In this document: positions 6,990 through 16,034 of the stretch, piece after piece
How the letters are laid out: each line of letters opens with the position of its first letter
Numbering within the stretch: position 1 is the stretch's first letter
Assembly: GCA_934567355.1 (NCBI GenBank)
Contig: CAKTJC010000040.1
Location: 1-20,308 of the forward strand
Length of the DNA stretch: 20,308 nt
Origin: an uncultured Oscillospiraceae bacterium
GTDB lineage: Bacteria; Bacillota; Clostridia; Oscillospirales; Oscillospiraceae
Direction of reading: 5' to 3'
The notes under the pieces: model-generated
Told to the model about the DNA's origin: nothing
Databases searched by the model: none
Seen by the model: only the letters and a program-made list of their open reading frames with translations
Made by a program: the position numbers and the translations under genes

Positions 6990-8297
6990 ATGAAAAAAAG
7001 AATAGGCGTCCTGATACTCGCAATGCTGCTTCTGCTCCTGAGTGGGTGCGCGGCGAAGACGATCGACGAAATGTACGCGCTGCCCCGCCGGTCGGAACGG
7101 AACAGCAATCTTCGTTCCGCCATCGAATCGGCGATGGAGGGAAGGGTGTACGCAGCCCCCATCTCCGGCGCCAACCAGGAGTCCGTCCAGACGGCGGATC
7201 TGGATGGCGACGGAAAAGAAGAATATCTGATATTTGCAAAATCCGTCCAGGGCGACGCGCTGCAGATTCTCCTGTTCAATCAGGCGGCCGACGAGAACTA
7301 CGAGCTGTGGGAAACCATCGACTGCCGGGGAGTTTCCTTCGAGCAGGTGCAGTATGCCAATGTGGATGATGCCCCCGGCTGTGAGCTGATCGTCGGCACC
7401 CAGCTCAGCGAGAAGGTTACCCGCACGGTATCCATCTATTCTTTTGCGACCAGCCAGGCAGAGAAGATCAAGAGCATTGTGTATGTCAAATTCCTGGTGT
7501 GCGACCTGGATGATGACGGCAGAAGTGAGCTGATGATCATTCAGAATGCCGACGGTGATTACGGCAGCGGGAGCGTCCGGCTTTACTATTACAGCGACGG
7601 AAATGTGGTCAGCTCCGCAGAGGCAAAGCTCTCTGTCTCCCCGGATTATGTCCGGCGCATTACGGTAAATCATCTGTCCGGCGGAGAGAGCGCGGTATAT
7701 ATTGCCAGTGCTTTTGTGGATAATACCATTGTGACGGATATTTTCGCTCTGCGCGGCGGCGTATTTACCAACGTCGCCCGTTCCAGCGAGCTCAGCACCA
7801 GCATGCAGCCGCTGCATAACTACTCCGTTTACGCCGAGGATCTGGACGGGGACGGGATCCTGGAGCTGCCCAGCCTTTTGACCATGATGTATAACCGCAC
7901 AGAGCAGAATCTGATTCGCTGGTTCAGTGTGGACATCAACGGGGAAGAGACCAACAAGCTCTATACCTTCCATAATTTCGACGACGGCTGGTATATTCAG
8001 CTCAACAGTGACTGGATCGACCGGATCGCCGCCGAAAAGAACGGAAATACCTATACCTTCTACATGTGGAACAACAGCTATCGTTCTGCCGTTCCCGTCT
8101 TTACGGTCTATGCCTTCACCGGCAGAGACCGGGATTCCCAGGCGGCGATGCAGAACCGGTTTGCACTGTACCGGGGTGAGGATGTGGTGTATGCCGCAAA
8201 GCTGGAATCCGGGTCGGCGATTTACGGAATGACCGAAAATTATCTCCAATCCAATTTCCATCTGATCCGTCAGGGCTGGAATACTTCGGAGAGCTGA
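6990..8297 (+). CDS. Lipoprotein with FG-GAP/VCBS-like DLDGDG repeats
   Basis: This is a 435-residue predicted surface lipoprotein. The signal peptide ends in LSGC with Cys20 as the lipidation site. The mature part contains recurring acidic loops: DLDGDG at residues 70-75, DLDDDG at 172-177 and DLDGDG at 284-289. Each is followed by a short beta-strand-like hydrophobic segment (for example KEEYLIFA, RSELMII). This spacing of about 100 residues recalls calcium-binding FG-GAP/VCBS beta-propeller proteins, but I cannot name a family with certainty. The start follows AAGGAG (6976-6981) with eight-base spacing. An in-frame start 12 codons earlier lies at the promoter. It is the first gene before a response regulator and kinase, ten bases from the former. 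It may therefore be an extracytoplasmic accessory or target of that two-component system. That link is inferred from position only. Confidence 0.8.
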   Translation: MKKRIGVLILAMLLLLLSGCAAKTIDEMYALPRRSERNSNLRSAIESAMEGRVYAAPISGANQESVQTADLDGDGKEEYLIFAKSVQGDALQILLFNQAADENYELWETIDCRGVSFEQVQYANVDDAPGCELIVGTQLSEKVTRTVSIYSFATSQAEKIKSIVYVKFLVCDLDDDGRSELMIIQNADGDYGSGSVRLYYYSDGNVVSSAEAKLSVSPDYVRRITVNHLSGGESAVYIASAFVDNTIVTDIFALRGGVFTNVARSSELSTSMQPLHNYSVYAEDLDGDGILELPSLLTMMYNRTEQNLIRWFSVDINGEETNKLYTFHNFDDGWYIQLNSDWIDRIAAEKNGNTYTFYMWNNSYRSAVPVFTVYAFTGRDRDSQAAMQNRFALYRGEDVVYAAKLESGSAIYGMTENYLQSNFHLIRQGWNTSES

Positions 8298-8307
8298 GAG
8301 GTGGACT

Positions 8308-8994
8308 ATGAAAAAAGTTTTGATACTGGAAGATGAAGTGAATATCCGCAGCTTTGTGGTGATCAATCTGAAGCGGGCTGGCTACGATGCCATCGAGGCG
8401 GGAACCGGTCAGGAGGCGCTTGACCGTCTGGCAGAGAACCCGGACATCGGCGTTGCCATCCTGGATATTATGCTGCCGGACATCGACGGCTTCGAGGTCT
8501 GCCGCCGCATCCGCGCCACCAGCAAGCAGATCGGCATCATTATGCTCACCGCCAGGACTCAGGAAATGGACAAGGTGACCGGCCTGATGACCGGTGCGGA
8601 CGACTATGTGACCAAGCCCTTCTCTCCCGCTGAGCTGACGGCGCGGGTGGATGCCCTCTTCCGCCGCATCGGCGGCGACAGCGTGGTCAGCTCCGAGCTG
8701 TTGACGCAGGGGCCTTTCGTCATGAATACCCGGAACCACACCCTGGAAAAATCCGGAAACCGCATTCGCCTGACCCAGGTGGAGTATGCCATCCTGAAGC
8801 TCTTCATGCAGAATCCCGGGCGGGCGCTGTCCCGCGAGGATATTCTTGCCGCCGTTTGGGGCAGGGACTACGAGGGCGAGCTGAAGATCGTGGATGTGAA
8901 CATCCGCCGTCTGAGGATCAAGATCGAGGACGATACTGCCAACCCCACCTACATCACCACGGTGTGGGGGCTTGGCTATAAATGGGGCGCATAA
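8308..8994 (+). CDS. OmpR/PhoB-family response regulator
   Basis: This 228-residue cytoplasmic transcription factor has a receiver domain (about residues 1-120) and a winged-helix DNA-binding domain (about 130-228). The receiver has the acidic pair in LEDE (residues 7-10), phosphoacceptor Asp53 in LDIMLPD, Thr81 and Lys103 in TKPF. The C-terminal domain shows the typical LTQVEYAIL, VWGRDY, VDVNIRRLR and VWGLGYKW segments. Nothing key is missing. It starts ten bases after the lipoprotein stop, with a GAGAGGTGG ribosome site. It ends six bases before the histidine kinase, its obvious partner. It resembles PhoP/VicR-type regulators, but target genes cannot be deduced from this window. Confidence 0.95.
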   Translation: MKKVLILEDEVNIRSFVVINLKRAGYDAIEAGTGQEALDRLAENPDIGVAILDIMLPDIDGFEVCRRIRATSKQIGIIMLTARTQEMDKVTGLMTGADDYVTKPFSPAELTARVDALFRRIGGDSVVSSELLTQGPFVMNTRNHTLEKSGNRIRLTQVEYAILKLFMQNPGRALSREDILAAVWGRDYEGELKIVDVNIRRLRIKIEDDTANPTYITTVWGLGYKWGA

Positions 8995-9000
8995 GGCGGA

Positions 9001-10422
9001 ATGAGTGCAAGAAAGAAGAAATTGCGGGGGCTGCAAAAGCGCTGGCTGGTCAATACCTTCGGCGTGATTGTTGCACTGGGGCTTGTCTGCGTGTCGGCGG
9101 TCACGGCGTCCTATGCAGCCTATTATTATTCCAATATGCAGGCGGATCTGCGGCACCGCGCCCAGTCTGCAACCGGCTTCTTTTCCGACAATTCTTATCA
9201 GGATTATTCGGAATACTACCAGGCATGCATCACCTATGCCCGCAGCTATGAATCACGGGATGTGATCGAACTGCAGTTTATCGATAAATCCGGCGCGCTG
9301 GTGGCGACCTCCTATGGCCTCTGGGGCAACGAGTCGCCGATCACACCGGAGATTTCCCAGGCATTGAGCTCCCGCACTGCCGAATCCTTTGTGGGTGTAG
9401 ATCCCATTACGGATGAGCATATTATTTCCATCTGCAGCCCGCTGATCTATGCCAGCGGGGAGGTGGTGGGCGTATTCCGCTTTGTCACTTCCACACGGGT
9501 GGTAAATCAGCAGATCGTTTTCGTGGCCTGTATTTCGATGGGTGTTCTCGTTGCGTTCATGCTGGTGGTGCTGCTCAGCGGCGGCTTCTTCATGCGCTCC
9601 ATCATGGTTCCCGTAGCGGAGATCACGGAGAAGGCAAAGCGTATTGCCAACGGCAGCTACGGCGCGCAGATTCAGACCCGTTACGACGACGAGATCCGCG
9701 AGCTTGCCGACACCATCAACGAAATGTCTACCAAAATCAGCCAGAACGAAAAAATGCAGGCGGAGTTCATCTCCCAGCTTTCCCATGAGCTGCGCACCCC
9801 CCTGACCGTCATCAACGGCTGGAGCGAGACGCTGCTGGCGGACGAGAAGATGGACGACGATACCCGCCAGGGCATGAAGATCATTTCCAGCGAGGCCAAG
9901 CGCCTGACCGGAATGGTCACCGAGCTGCTGGATTTCACGCGCATGCAGGATGGCAGAATGACCCTGAATGTGGAGCTCACGGACATCCGCAGCGAATTTG
10001 AGGACACGGTCTATATGTACAGCAGCCGTCTGGCACAGGACGGCATCACTCTGGAATATCTGGAAAATGACAGCGAGATCCCCGAGATCCCCTGCGACGG
10101 TCAGCGCCTGCGTCAGGTTTTCCTGAACGTCCTGGATAATGCCGCCAAGCACGGCAGGGACGGCAAGCGGATCGAGGCCAGCATTTCCTATGAGGATGAC
10201 AAGGTCGTGGTTCGCATTCGGGACTTTGGCCCCGGCATCCCGGAGGATGAACTGGGACTCGTGAAGAAAAAATTCTATAAGGGCAGCTCCAAGGCCAGGG
10301 GCACCGGCATTGGCCTGGCCGTCTGCGAGGAGATCATGCAGCTGCACAACGGCAGCCTCACGCTGGAAAATGCGCCCGGCGGCGGCACACTGGTCACCAT
10401 CGCTCTCCCCGCTGCCCAGTAA
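9001..10422 (+). CDS. Sensor histidine kinase
   Basis: This 473-residue membrane kinase is paired with the response regulator just upstream. The order is TM1 (about 15-40), an extracytoplasmic region (about 41-168) whose strand pattern suggests a PDC/Cache-type sensor, and TM2 (about 172-197). A HAMP linker (about 198-252) follows. The dimerisation domain has phosphoacceptor His262 in SHELRTPLT, where the HExxT pattern also supports phosphatase activity. The ATPase domain ends the protein, with an N box including Asn376 and Asn380, DFGPGIP and GTGIGLAVC. The ligand is unknown. The start at 9001 lacks a well-spaced ribosome site, since AAGGCGG ends one base before it. Translation is probably coupled to the regulator gene, and TTG at 9022 is an alternative. 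yqhQ follows 13 bases later. Confidence 0.94.
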   Translation: MSARKKKLRGLQKRWLVNTFGVIVALGLVCVSAVTASYAAYYYSNMQADLRHRAQSATGFFSDNSYQDYSEYYQACITYARSYESRDVIELQFIDKSGALVATSYGLWGNESPITPEISQALSSRTAESFVGVDPITDEHIISICSPLIYASGEVVGVFRFVTSTRVVNQQIVFVACISMGVLVAFMLVVLLSGGFFMRSIMVPVAEITEKAKRIANGSYGAQIQTRYDDEIRELADTINEMSTKISQNEKMQAEFISQLSHELRTPLTVINGWSETLLADEKMDDDTRQGMKIISSEAKRLTGMVTELLDFTRMQDGRMTLNVELTDIRSEFEDTVYMYSSRLAQDGITLEYLENDSEIPEIPCDGQRLRQVFLNVLDNAAKHGRDGKRIEASISYEDDKVVVRIRDFGPGIPEDELGLVKKKFYKGSSKARGTGIGLAVCEEIMQLHNGSLTLENAPGGGTLVTIALPAAQ

Positions 10423-10435
10423 AGAAAGGAACGCT

Positions 10436-11437
10436 ATGGCAAATACAAAAACGCCCCCTGCAAAGGAAAAATTCAAAACCATGATCGGCGGACAGGCGCT
10501 GATCGAGGGAATAATGATGCGCGGCCCGGAAAAGGACGCCATCGTGGTGCGCACCTCCAAGGGCATGGAAACCGAGGTCCATCCCCGGAAGCTCGCGCCC
10601 CCCAAGTCCTTCAAGCGCTGGCCGTTCATCCGCGGTATTTTCAATTTCTTTGATTCCCAGGCGGTGGGAGTGAAGGCACTGATGCGCTCGGCGGATCTGG
10701 CGCCGGAGGAAATGCAGGAGGAGCCTTCCAAATTTGACAAGTGGCTTGAAAAGGCTCTGGGCAACGAAACCTTCCAGAAGGTGATCGTTGGGATCGCCAT
10801 GGCGATGGGCGTCGGGCTTTCCATCCTGCTCTTTTTCCTGCTGCCCATGGTGATTTCCGGCTTCATGGATGGATTTATCAAAAGCAACCTCCTTTTGAAT
10901 CTGGTGGAGGGGTTGATCCGTATGGTCATTTTCATGGCCTACATGATTCTGATCTCCAGAATGGGGGAGATGAAGCGGGTGTTCGGCTACCATGGCGCGG
11001 AGCACAAAACCATCCGCTGCTACGAAGCGGGGCTGCCCCTGACGGTGGAAAACGTCCGTGCCCAGACCCGCCTGCACCCACGCTGCGGCACCAGCTTCCT
11101 GTTGGTGGTGATGGTGATTTCCATCCTGATTTTCTCCGTTGCCTCTTCACTCCTGCTGGCGGTTTGCCCGCAGCTGGGCGAGATGCGCGGCAGCGGCCTG
11201 TACCGCTTTATCATGATCGTATTCAAGCTGCTCCTGCTCCCGCTGGTGGTGGGCATTACCTACGAAATTAACCGCTGGGCGGGCAGGCATGACAATTGGT
11301 TTACGAAAATTCTCACCGCGCCCGGCATGTGGATGCAGTATTTCACCACCAACGAGCCGGACGACAGCATGATCGAGGTGGGAATCGCCGCTGTGGAGGC
11401 AGTACTTCCTGAAAAGGAAGGGAGTGATCTTTGGTAA
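10436..11437 (+). CDS. yqhQ: YqhQ-family (DUF1385) membrane protein
   Basis: This 333-residue integral membrane protein belongs to the DUF1385/YqhQ family, often annotated as a predicted metal-dependent enzyme. Family landmarks are the N-terminal GGQALIEGIMMRGP and the block YHGAEHKT (His186, Glu189 and His190 are possible metal ligands). HPRCGTSF follows, with His214 and Cys217. Hydrophobic segments occur at about residues 113-138, 150-168, 220-245 and 258-280. The biochemical reaction is not established. In many Clostridia this gene sits next to prmC and prfA. Here prmC follows directly with the stop and start overlapping by one base, but prfA is absent. The start at 10436 has AAAGGA five bases upstream. 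A longer in-frame start would lie inside the kinase gene. Confidence 0.9.
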   Translation: MANTKTPPAKEKFKTMIGGQALIEGIMMRGPEKDAIVVRTSKGMETEVHPRKLAPPKSFKRWPFIRGIFNFFDSQAVGVKALMRSADLAPEEMQEEPSKFDKWLEKALGNETFQKVIVGIAMAMGVGLSILLFFLLPMVISGFMDGFIKSNLLLNLVEGLIRMVIFMAYMILISRMGEMKRVFGYHGAEHKTIRCYEAGLPLTVENVRAQTRLHPRCGTSFLLVVMVISILIFSVASSLLLAVCPQLGEMRGSGLYRFIMIVFKLLLLPLVVGITYEINRWAGRHDNWFTKILTAPGMWMQYFTTNEPDDSMIEVGIAAVEAVLPEKEGSDLW

Positions 11438-12303
11438 TGACCCATCGGGAATTGTACCTTTCCGCGCGCAATGCCCTGTGCCAGACGGAGGATCACCAGA
11501 CAGCCGGGCTGGTTGCCAGAGACCTGATCTGCACCTTCTCCGGCAAGACCCCGGAGCAGATGCTGGCTGATTTGGAGCTGACTGCCCCGGAGCAGCTGGT
11601 CAGCAAGGTGCGGGAGGGTGTTCGCCGCCTGCTGCGCGACGAGCCACTGGCCTATGTGCTGGGGGAATGGGAGTTCTACGGTCTGAAGCTCTATGTCAAT
11701 CAGGACGTCCTGATTCCCCGGGACGATACCTGCGCCGTCACCGAGCTTGCCATCAACCGGAGCCTGTTCCTGGAAAAGGATCCCCGCATTCTCGACCTGT
11801 GCTGCGGCTCCGGCTGCATCGGCCTCGCCGTCGCCAGCCGGGTGAAGGATGCCAGAATTACCCTGGCGGATGTGTCCAAAGAGGCGCTTGCCGTTGCCAA
11901 GAAGAACATCGCCCGCAACAAGCTGGGCGGAAGAATGAGCATTTTCCAGGTGGATGCCCGCCAGAAGGCGCCCTCCTTCCTGGGTAAATTCGATATGATC
12001 GTCTCCAACCCGCCCTATATCACGGCGGAGGAGATGCACCGGCTTCCCAGAAGCGTGGATGATTACGAGCCGCACCTTGCCCTGTTCGGCGGGGAGGACG
12101 GACTGGATTTCTACCGCGCCATCATCGAAAATTTCACCCCCATCCTCAAGCCGGGCGGCTGGCTCTGTTTTGAATTCGGGATGGGCATGGGCGACGCGGT
12201 CTGTGCCCTGCTGGAGGAAAGCGACTATACCATCATTGAGCGAAAACGGGATTTTAACGACAGAGAACGCGCCGTGCTTGCACAGTACGGCAGGAAAGGA
12301 TAG
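11437..12303 (+). CDS. prmC: Release factor glutamine methyltransferase PrmC
   Basis: PrmC is the S-adenosylmethionine-dependent enzyme that methylates the Gln of the GGQ motif in peptide chain release factors. The 288-residue protein has the helical N-terminal domain, the LIPRDDT segment, SAM-binding motif [11 protein letters not shown] (from Asp120) and the catalytic NPPY (residues 191-194). The segment after LIPR reads DDTC, where many family members have P(E/D)TE, so the usual Glu is replaced by Cys. I treat this as a lineage variant rather than loss of function. I chose ATG at 11437. A TTG at 11431 two codons earlier is possible and is better placed for the GGGAG site (11420-11424). recA follows five bases after the stop. 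Confidence 0.92.
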   Translation: MTHRELYLSARNALCQTEDHQTAGLVARDLICTFSGKTPEQMLADLELTAPEQLVSKVREGVRRLLRDEPLAYVLGEWEFYGLKLYVNQDVLIPRDDTCAVTELAINRSLFLEKDPRILDLCCGSGCIGLAVASRVKDARITLADVSKEALAVAKKNIARNKLGGRMSIFQVDARQKAPSFLGKFDMIVSNPPYITAEEMHRLPRSVDDYEPHLALFGGEDGLDFYRAIIENFTPILKPGGWLCFEFGMGMGDAVCALLEESDYTIIERKRDFNDRERAVLAQYGRKG

Positions 12304-12308
12304 ATATT

Positions 12309-13415
12309 ATGGCAACCAAGAAAACGGTGTACGAAACGCCCACCCCTGCATCCGATAAGAAAAAGGCATTGCAGACCGCACTGGCACAGATCGATAAGAA
12401 TTTCGGCAAGGGCACGGTGATGCGCCTGGGCGACCGCCCGGAGATGAATGTGGAAGCCATTCCCACCGGCTCGCTGGCGCTGGATGCAGCGCTGGGCATC
12501 GGCGGCGTCCCCAAGGGACGAATCATTGAGATCTACGGACCGGAATCCTCCGGTAAGACCACCCTGGCGCTGCACATTCTGGCAGAGGCACAAAAGCGCG
12601 GCGGCGAGGTTGCCTTTGTAGATGCGGAGCACGCGCTTGACCCCGTGTATGCCTCCGCTCTGGGGGTGGATACCGAGAACCTGCTGGTTTCCCAGCCGGA
12701 TACCGGTGAGCAGGCGCTGGAAATCACCGACGCGCTGGTTCGCTCCGGCGCGGTGGACGCCGTGGTGGTGGACTCCGTGGCAGCGCTGGTGCCCAAGCAG
12801 GAAATTGAGGGCGAGATGGGTGATACCTTCGTCGGCCTTCAGGCACGCCTCATGTCCCAGGCACTGCGCAAATTGGCTGGCACCATTTCCAAGACCAACT
12901 GCGTCGTGATCTTCATCAACCAGCTGCGTATGAAGATCGGCGTCATGTACGGCAACCCCGAAACCACCACCGGCGGCAACGCGCTGAAGTTCTATGCCTC
13001 CGTCCGCCTGGATGTGCGCAGAGTGGAGTCCATCAAGGAGGACGGCAACGTGGTGGGCAACAGAACCCGCGTGAAGGTCGTCAAGAACAAGGTCGCGCCT
13101 CCCTTCCGGGAAGCGGTGTTTGACATCATGTACGGTCAGGGCATTTCCAAGTGGGGCGAACTGATCGACCTGGCTGTCCAGCTGGAGATCATCCAGAAGA
13201 GCGGCAGCTGGTTCAGCATGGGTGAGGAGCGCATCGGCCAGGGCAAGGACAGCGTGAAGGCGTATCTGCTGGCCAATCCCGAAATCGCCGACAAGGTGGA
13301 GACCGAGGTACGCGAGAATCTGTGGAAGATCTGCGGCGGCGCGCCCAAGGCTCCTGCAAAGGCGGCAGCACGTCCCGTTGCCGTAAGCGCCGACGATTTC
13401 AACGATGAGGATTGA
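12309..13415 (+). CDS. recA: Recombinase RecA
   Basis: RecA is the ATP-dependent DNA strand-exchange protein that also activates LexA self-cleavage. The 368-residue product has Walker [10 protein letters not shown] (residues 77-85), the Walker B strand VVVDSVAAL, the L2 loop region with [15 protein letters not shown] and an acidic C-terminal tail (DDFNDED). The N-terminus is about ten residues longer than in classic RecA proteins, with a Lys/Thr/Pro-rich extension. The gene is complete and has no intein. AGGAAAGGA lies just before the ATG. It is only five bases after prmC and overlaps recX by 11 bases. I saw no LexA-box-like GAAC-N4-GTTC in the roughly 100 bases upstream, so it appears to depend on the long operon or on an unseen internal promoter. 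Confidence 0.98.
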   Translation: MATKKTVYETPTPASDKKKALQTALAQIDKNFGKGTVMRLGDRPEMNVEAIPTGSLALDAALGIGGVPKGRIIEIYGPESSGKTTLALHILAEAQKRGGEVAFVDAEHALDPVYASALGVDTENLLVSQPDTGEQALEITDALVRSGAVDAVVVDSVAALVPKQEIEGEMGDTFVGLQARLMSQALRKLAGTISKTNCVVIFINQLRMKIGVMYGNPETTTGGNALKFYASVRLDVRRVESIKEDGNVVGNRTRVKVVKNKVAPPFREAVFDIMYGQGISKWGELIDLAVQLEIIQKSGSWFSMGEERIGQGKDSVKAYLLANPEIADKVETEVRENLWKICGGAPKAPAKAAARPVAVSADDFNDED

Positions 13416-14034
13416 GCAGCTGAAAACCACGCCGGATCGGGCAGGGCGGTATTTCGTCCTGTTTGAGGGCGGCGCGACCCTGCGGCTGTATCGCCAGACG
13501 GTGGAGGATTTCGGCCTCTATTCCGGCCTAGAGCTTTCCCAGGAGCAGTATGATGCGCTGTGCCGCAGCGCCGAAAAGATGTCCGCCCGCATGCGGGCGA
13601 TCCGCATCGTATCCGCCTCCGGCGTTTCCAAACGGGATTTGGAAAGCCGCCTGGTGCAAAAGGGTGAAAAGCCCGCCGATGCCCGGCAGGCGGTGCAGTG
13701 GCTCGAAGAGCTGCACTTGCTGGACGATGAAAAAACCGCAGAGCAGATTGTCCATTCCTGCATTTCCAGGGGCTATGGCAGGGCGCGTGCAAAGCAGGCG
13801 CTGTATGAAAAGCGCATTCCAAAGGAGCTCTGGGAGTCGGCACTGGCTGATTACCCGGAGCAGACAGAAAAGCTGGAAGCGTTTCTGAAGGCAAAAATTA
13901 CAAATCCGGGCGACCAGCGGGAAATTAAACGGGCTGTGGATGCGCTGCTTCGGCGTGGCCACAGCTATCGTGCGATCCGCGAAGCGCTCAACAATTTATC
14001 TTTTGATTCCGATGATTTTCCGGGGGATGAATAA
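13405..14034 (+). CDS. recX: RecA regulator RecX
   Basis: RecX binds RecA filaments and modulates their extension and activity. The 209-residue protein is nearly all helical, with the three-helix tandem repeats of the family. Recognisable segments include [14 protein letters not shown], a LDDEKTAEQ stretch and [13 protein letters not shown] in the middle, then [13 protein letters not shown] near the end. The start codon lies within the last codons of recA (11-base overlap in a different frame) and has no clear ribosome site. Translation is therefore probably coupled to recA. Such recA-recX coupling is common. rimO begins on the base right after the stop codon. Confidence 0.9.
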   Translation: MRIEQLKTTPDRAGRYFVLFEGGATLRLYRQTVEDFGLYSGLELSQEQYDALCRSAEKMSARMRAIRIVSASGVSKRDLESRLVQKGEKPADARQAVQWLEELHLLDDEKTAEQIVHSCISRGYGRARAKQALYEKRIPKELWESALADYPEQTEKLEAFLKAKITNPGDQREIKRAVDALLRRGHSYRAIREALNNLSFDSDDFPGDE

Positions 14035-15372
14035 ATGGCAGTGATAGGCTTTATTTCTCTGGGCTGCGCCAAGAACCAGGTGGACTGCGAGCGGATGATG
14101 TACCGCGTCCAGGAGGCGGGCTATACCGTCAGCGGCGAAATTGACGGGTGCGATGTGGTTGTGATCAATACCTGCGGCTTCATCGATTCCGCCAAGTCCG
14201 AGGCAATCGACAATATTCTGATGGCGGGTGCACTCAAGGCAGAGGGTAGGATCGGCAAGATCCTGGTCACCGGCTGCCTGTCCCAGCGCTACCAGGGCGA
14301 CATTATGAAGGAAATGCCGGAGGTGGACGGCGTGCTGGGCACCGGCAGCTATACCGAGATCGTCCCGGCGATCGAAGGTCTGCTCAATGAAAAGGCAGTG
14401 TCGGATTTCGGCCCCATCGATGCCCCGGAGGAGGAGACCTGGCGAATTCTGACCACCCCCAAGCACTATGCCTACATCAAAATCGCAGAGGGCTGCGATA
14501 ACCACTGCGCCTATTGTGTCATTCCCTCTCTGCGCGGCAAATACCGCAGCAGGCAGCTGGACGACGTGCTCTATGAGGCGCGGATGCTGGCTGCGTCCGG
14601 TGTGAAGGAGCTGATCGTGGTTGCGCAGGATACCAGCCGCTACGGCACCGACCTGCCGGGACATAAGCGCCTGCTGCCCAAGCTTCTGCACGAGCTGTGC
14701 CAGATCGATGGGCTGCACTGGATCCGAGTACATTATGTCTACCCCGATGAGATCGACGATGAGTTTATTCAAACCATGGCGCAGGAGCCGAAGATCGTCA
14801 AATATCTGGATATTCCCATCCAGCACTGCAATGATAAAATTTTGAAGCTGATGAATCGCCGTGGCAGCGGCGCATTCCTGCGGCAACTGCTGCAAAAGCT
14901 GCGCGACGGTATCCCCGGCCTTGTGATCCGCACCAGCCTGATTACCGGCCTGCCCGGTGAGGGGGAGGCGGAGTTCCGGGAGCTGTGCGATTTCCTGCGG
15001 GAAACCAGGATGGAGCGCGTCGGCGCGTTCCCCTTCTCCCCGGAGGAGGGAACGAAGGCTGCCGAGATGGAGCACGTGGACGCGGATACTGCCATGGAGC
15101 GCGCCCAGAAGATCGAGCTGATCCAGTCGGAAATCATGGATGAATACAATGCCTCCATGCTTGGCAAGACGCTGGAGGTTCTGGTGGACGGCTACGATGA
15201 GGAATTCGAGCAGTTCTACGGACGCACCTTTGCCGACTCCCCGGAAATTGACGGACGGGTCTGGATTGCAGCCCAGGAGCCGCTGCACGAGGGCGACTTT
15301 GTGCAGGTAACCATGGACGGCACCCAGGACGGCGACCTGACCGGCTATATTTCGGAGGAGGAAGCGCAATGA
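14035..15372 (+). CDS. rimO: Ribosomal protein S12 methylthiotransferase RimO
   Basis: RimO is a radical-SAM enzyme that adds a methylthio group to the conserved Asp of ribosomal protein S12 (Asp89 in E. coli numbering). The 445-residue protein has the N-terminal domain with three cluster ligands, Cys11 in SLGCAKNQVD, Cys47 in NTCGFI and Cys81 in TGCLSQ. The radical-SAM CxxxCxxC is Cys154/158/161. A C-terminal TRAM domain ends the protein. SLGCAKNQVDCE and RVHYVYPDEID distinguish it from the tRNA enzyme MiaB. The ATG directly follows the recX stop, with GGGGG about eight bases upstream. The stop overlaps the pgsA start by four bases. Confidence 0.95.
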   Translation: MAVIGFISLGCAKNQVDCERMMYRVQEAGYTVSGEIDGCDVVVINTCGFIDSAKSEAIDNILMAGALKAEGRIGKILVTGCLSQRYQGDIMKEMPEVDGVLGTGSYTEIVPAIEGLLNEKAVSDFGPIDAPEEETWRILTTPKHYAYIKIAEGCDNHCAYCVIPSLRGKYRSRQLDDVLYEARMLAASGVKELIVVAQDTSRYGTDLPGHKRLLPKLLHELCQIDGLHWIRVHYVYPDEIDDEFIQTMAQEPKIVKYLDIPIQHCNDKILKLMNRRGSGAFLRQLLQKLRDGIPGLVIRTSLITGLPGEGEAEFRELCDFLRETRMERVGAFPFSPEEGTKAAEMEHVDADTAMERAQKIELIQSEIMDEYNASMLGKTLEVLVDGYDEEFEQFYGRTFADSPEIDGRVWIAAQEPLHEGDFVQVTMDGTQDGDLTGYISEEEAQ

Positions 15373-15899
15373 CGACGGCGAGCAAAATCACCCTGGTGCG
15401 GGTGTTCATGATTCCTCTGGTGATGATTGCCATGTATCTGAGCAAGGGCGTGTCCGGGCTGTGGATGTGGATTTCCCTGGGGCTGTTTGTCATTGCCAGT
15501 GTAACGGATTTCATCGACGGTCAGATTGCCCGCAAGTGCAACCAGGTCAGCGATTTCGGAAAATTCCTGGACCCTCTGGCGGATAAGCTGCTGACCATTG
15601 CGGTGATGACCGTGTTCTGCGAGTGGGGGCGCTTTCCCGCATGGGCGCTGATGATTGTGCTGACCCGCGAGTTTGCCGTCACCGGTCTGCGGCTGGTGGC
15701 AGTGGGAAAAGGCACCGTCATTGCGGCGGGATGGAGCGGCAAGGTGAAAACTGCCAGCACCATGATTGGCCTGTGCGCCGTGCTGGTGTTCCCGCAGAAT
15801 GCGGCACTTTTGTGGGTGGTAACGGCGGTCATCGTGGTGACCACGGTGTATTCCGGTGTCGAGTATTTTGTAAAGAATTGGAACTGCCTGTGGAACTGA
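15369..15899 (+). CDS. pgsA: Phosphatidylglycerophosphate synthase PgsA
   Basis: PgsA is a membrane enzyme that joins CDP-diacylglycerol and glycerol-3-phosphate to make phosphatidylglycerophosphate, the precursor of phosphatidylglycerol. The 176-residue protein has the CDP-alcohol phosphotransferase signature DGQIARKCNQVSDFGKFLDP continuing into LAD. The four conserved Asp positions are intact. Several hydrophobic segments flank it (N-terminus, centre and C-terminus). Length is typical. The start overlaps rimO by four bases and is preceded by GGAGGAGG (15355-15362). It is the last gene of the operon that begins at 6990, and a terminator follows at 15927-15974. Confidence 0.95.
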   Translation: MTTASKITLVRVFMIPLVMIAMYLSKGVSGLWMWISLGLFVIASVTDFIDGQIARKCNQVSDFGKFLDPLADKLLTIAVMTVFCEWGRFPAWALMIVLTREFAVTGLRLVAVGKGTVIAAGWSGKVKTASTMIGLCAVLVFPQNAALLWVVTAVIVVTTVYSGVEYFVKNWNCLWN

Positions 15900-15926
15900 T
15901 GCTCCCAGGGCACAGAAAAATGAATC

Positions 15927-15974
15927 AGGACCTGCCCCTTCCGGAACAATCCAAAGGCGGCAGGTCCTTTTTTT
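15927..15974 (+). terminator. Intrinsic terminator of the nine-gene operon
   Basis: AGGACCTGCC (15927-15936) pairs perfectly with GGCAGGTCCT (15959-15968), and the final T starts a run of seven T. The loop is unusually long at 22 bases. It lies 27 bases after the pgsA stop. Confidence 0.85.
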
Positions 15975-15982
15975 ACCCTTGA

Positions 15983-16011
15983 TGAAACAAATCCCGTATC
16001 TCAGTCGTATT
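15983..16011 (+). promoter_or_regulatory. Candidate ECF-type (SigW-like) autoregulatory promoter
   Basis: TGAAAC (15983-15988) and CGTATT (16006-16011) are separated by 17 bases. This resembles the Bacillus ECF promoter form with -35 TGAAAC, about 16 bases and -10 CGTA. It lies directly before the ECF sigma gene, as expected for self-activation. The leader before the ribosome site would be very short, which lowers confidence. Confidence 0.4.
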
Positions 16012-16034
16012 CATGGTGAAAGGAGGTGGGAGCC

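Noticed and set aside
9253..10935. 560-codon leftward open frame opposite the kinase and yqhQ
   Set aside because: It is antisense to two clearly recognised genes, with no recognisable protein features.
3465..13415. Possible inteins in DnaE or RecA
   Set aside because: Both proteins have normal lengths and uninterrupted motifs.
13996..15369. 457-codon leftward open frame opposite rimO
   Set aside because: Its extent mirrors rimO almost exactly, and rimO has all expected motifs.
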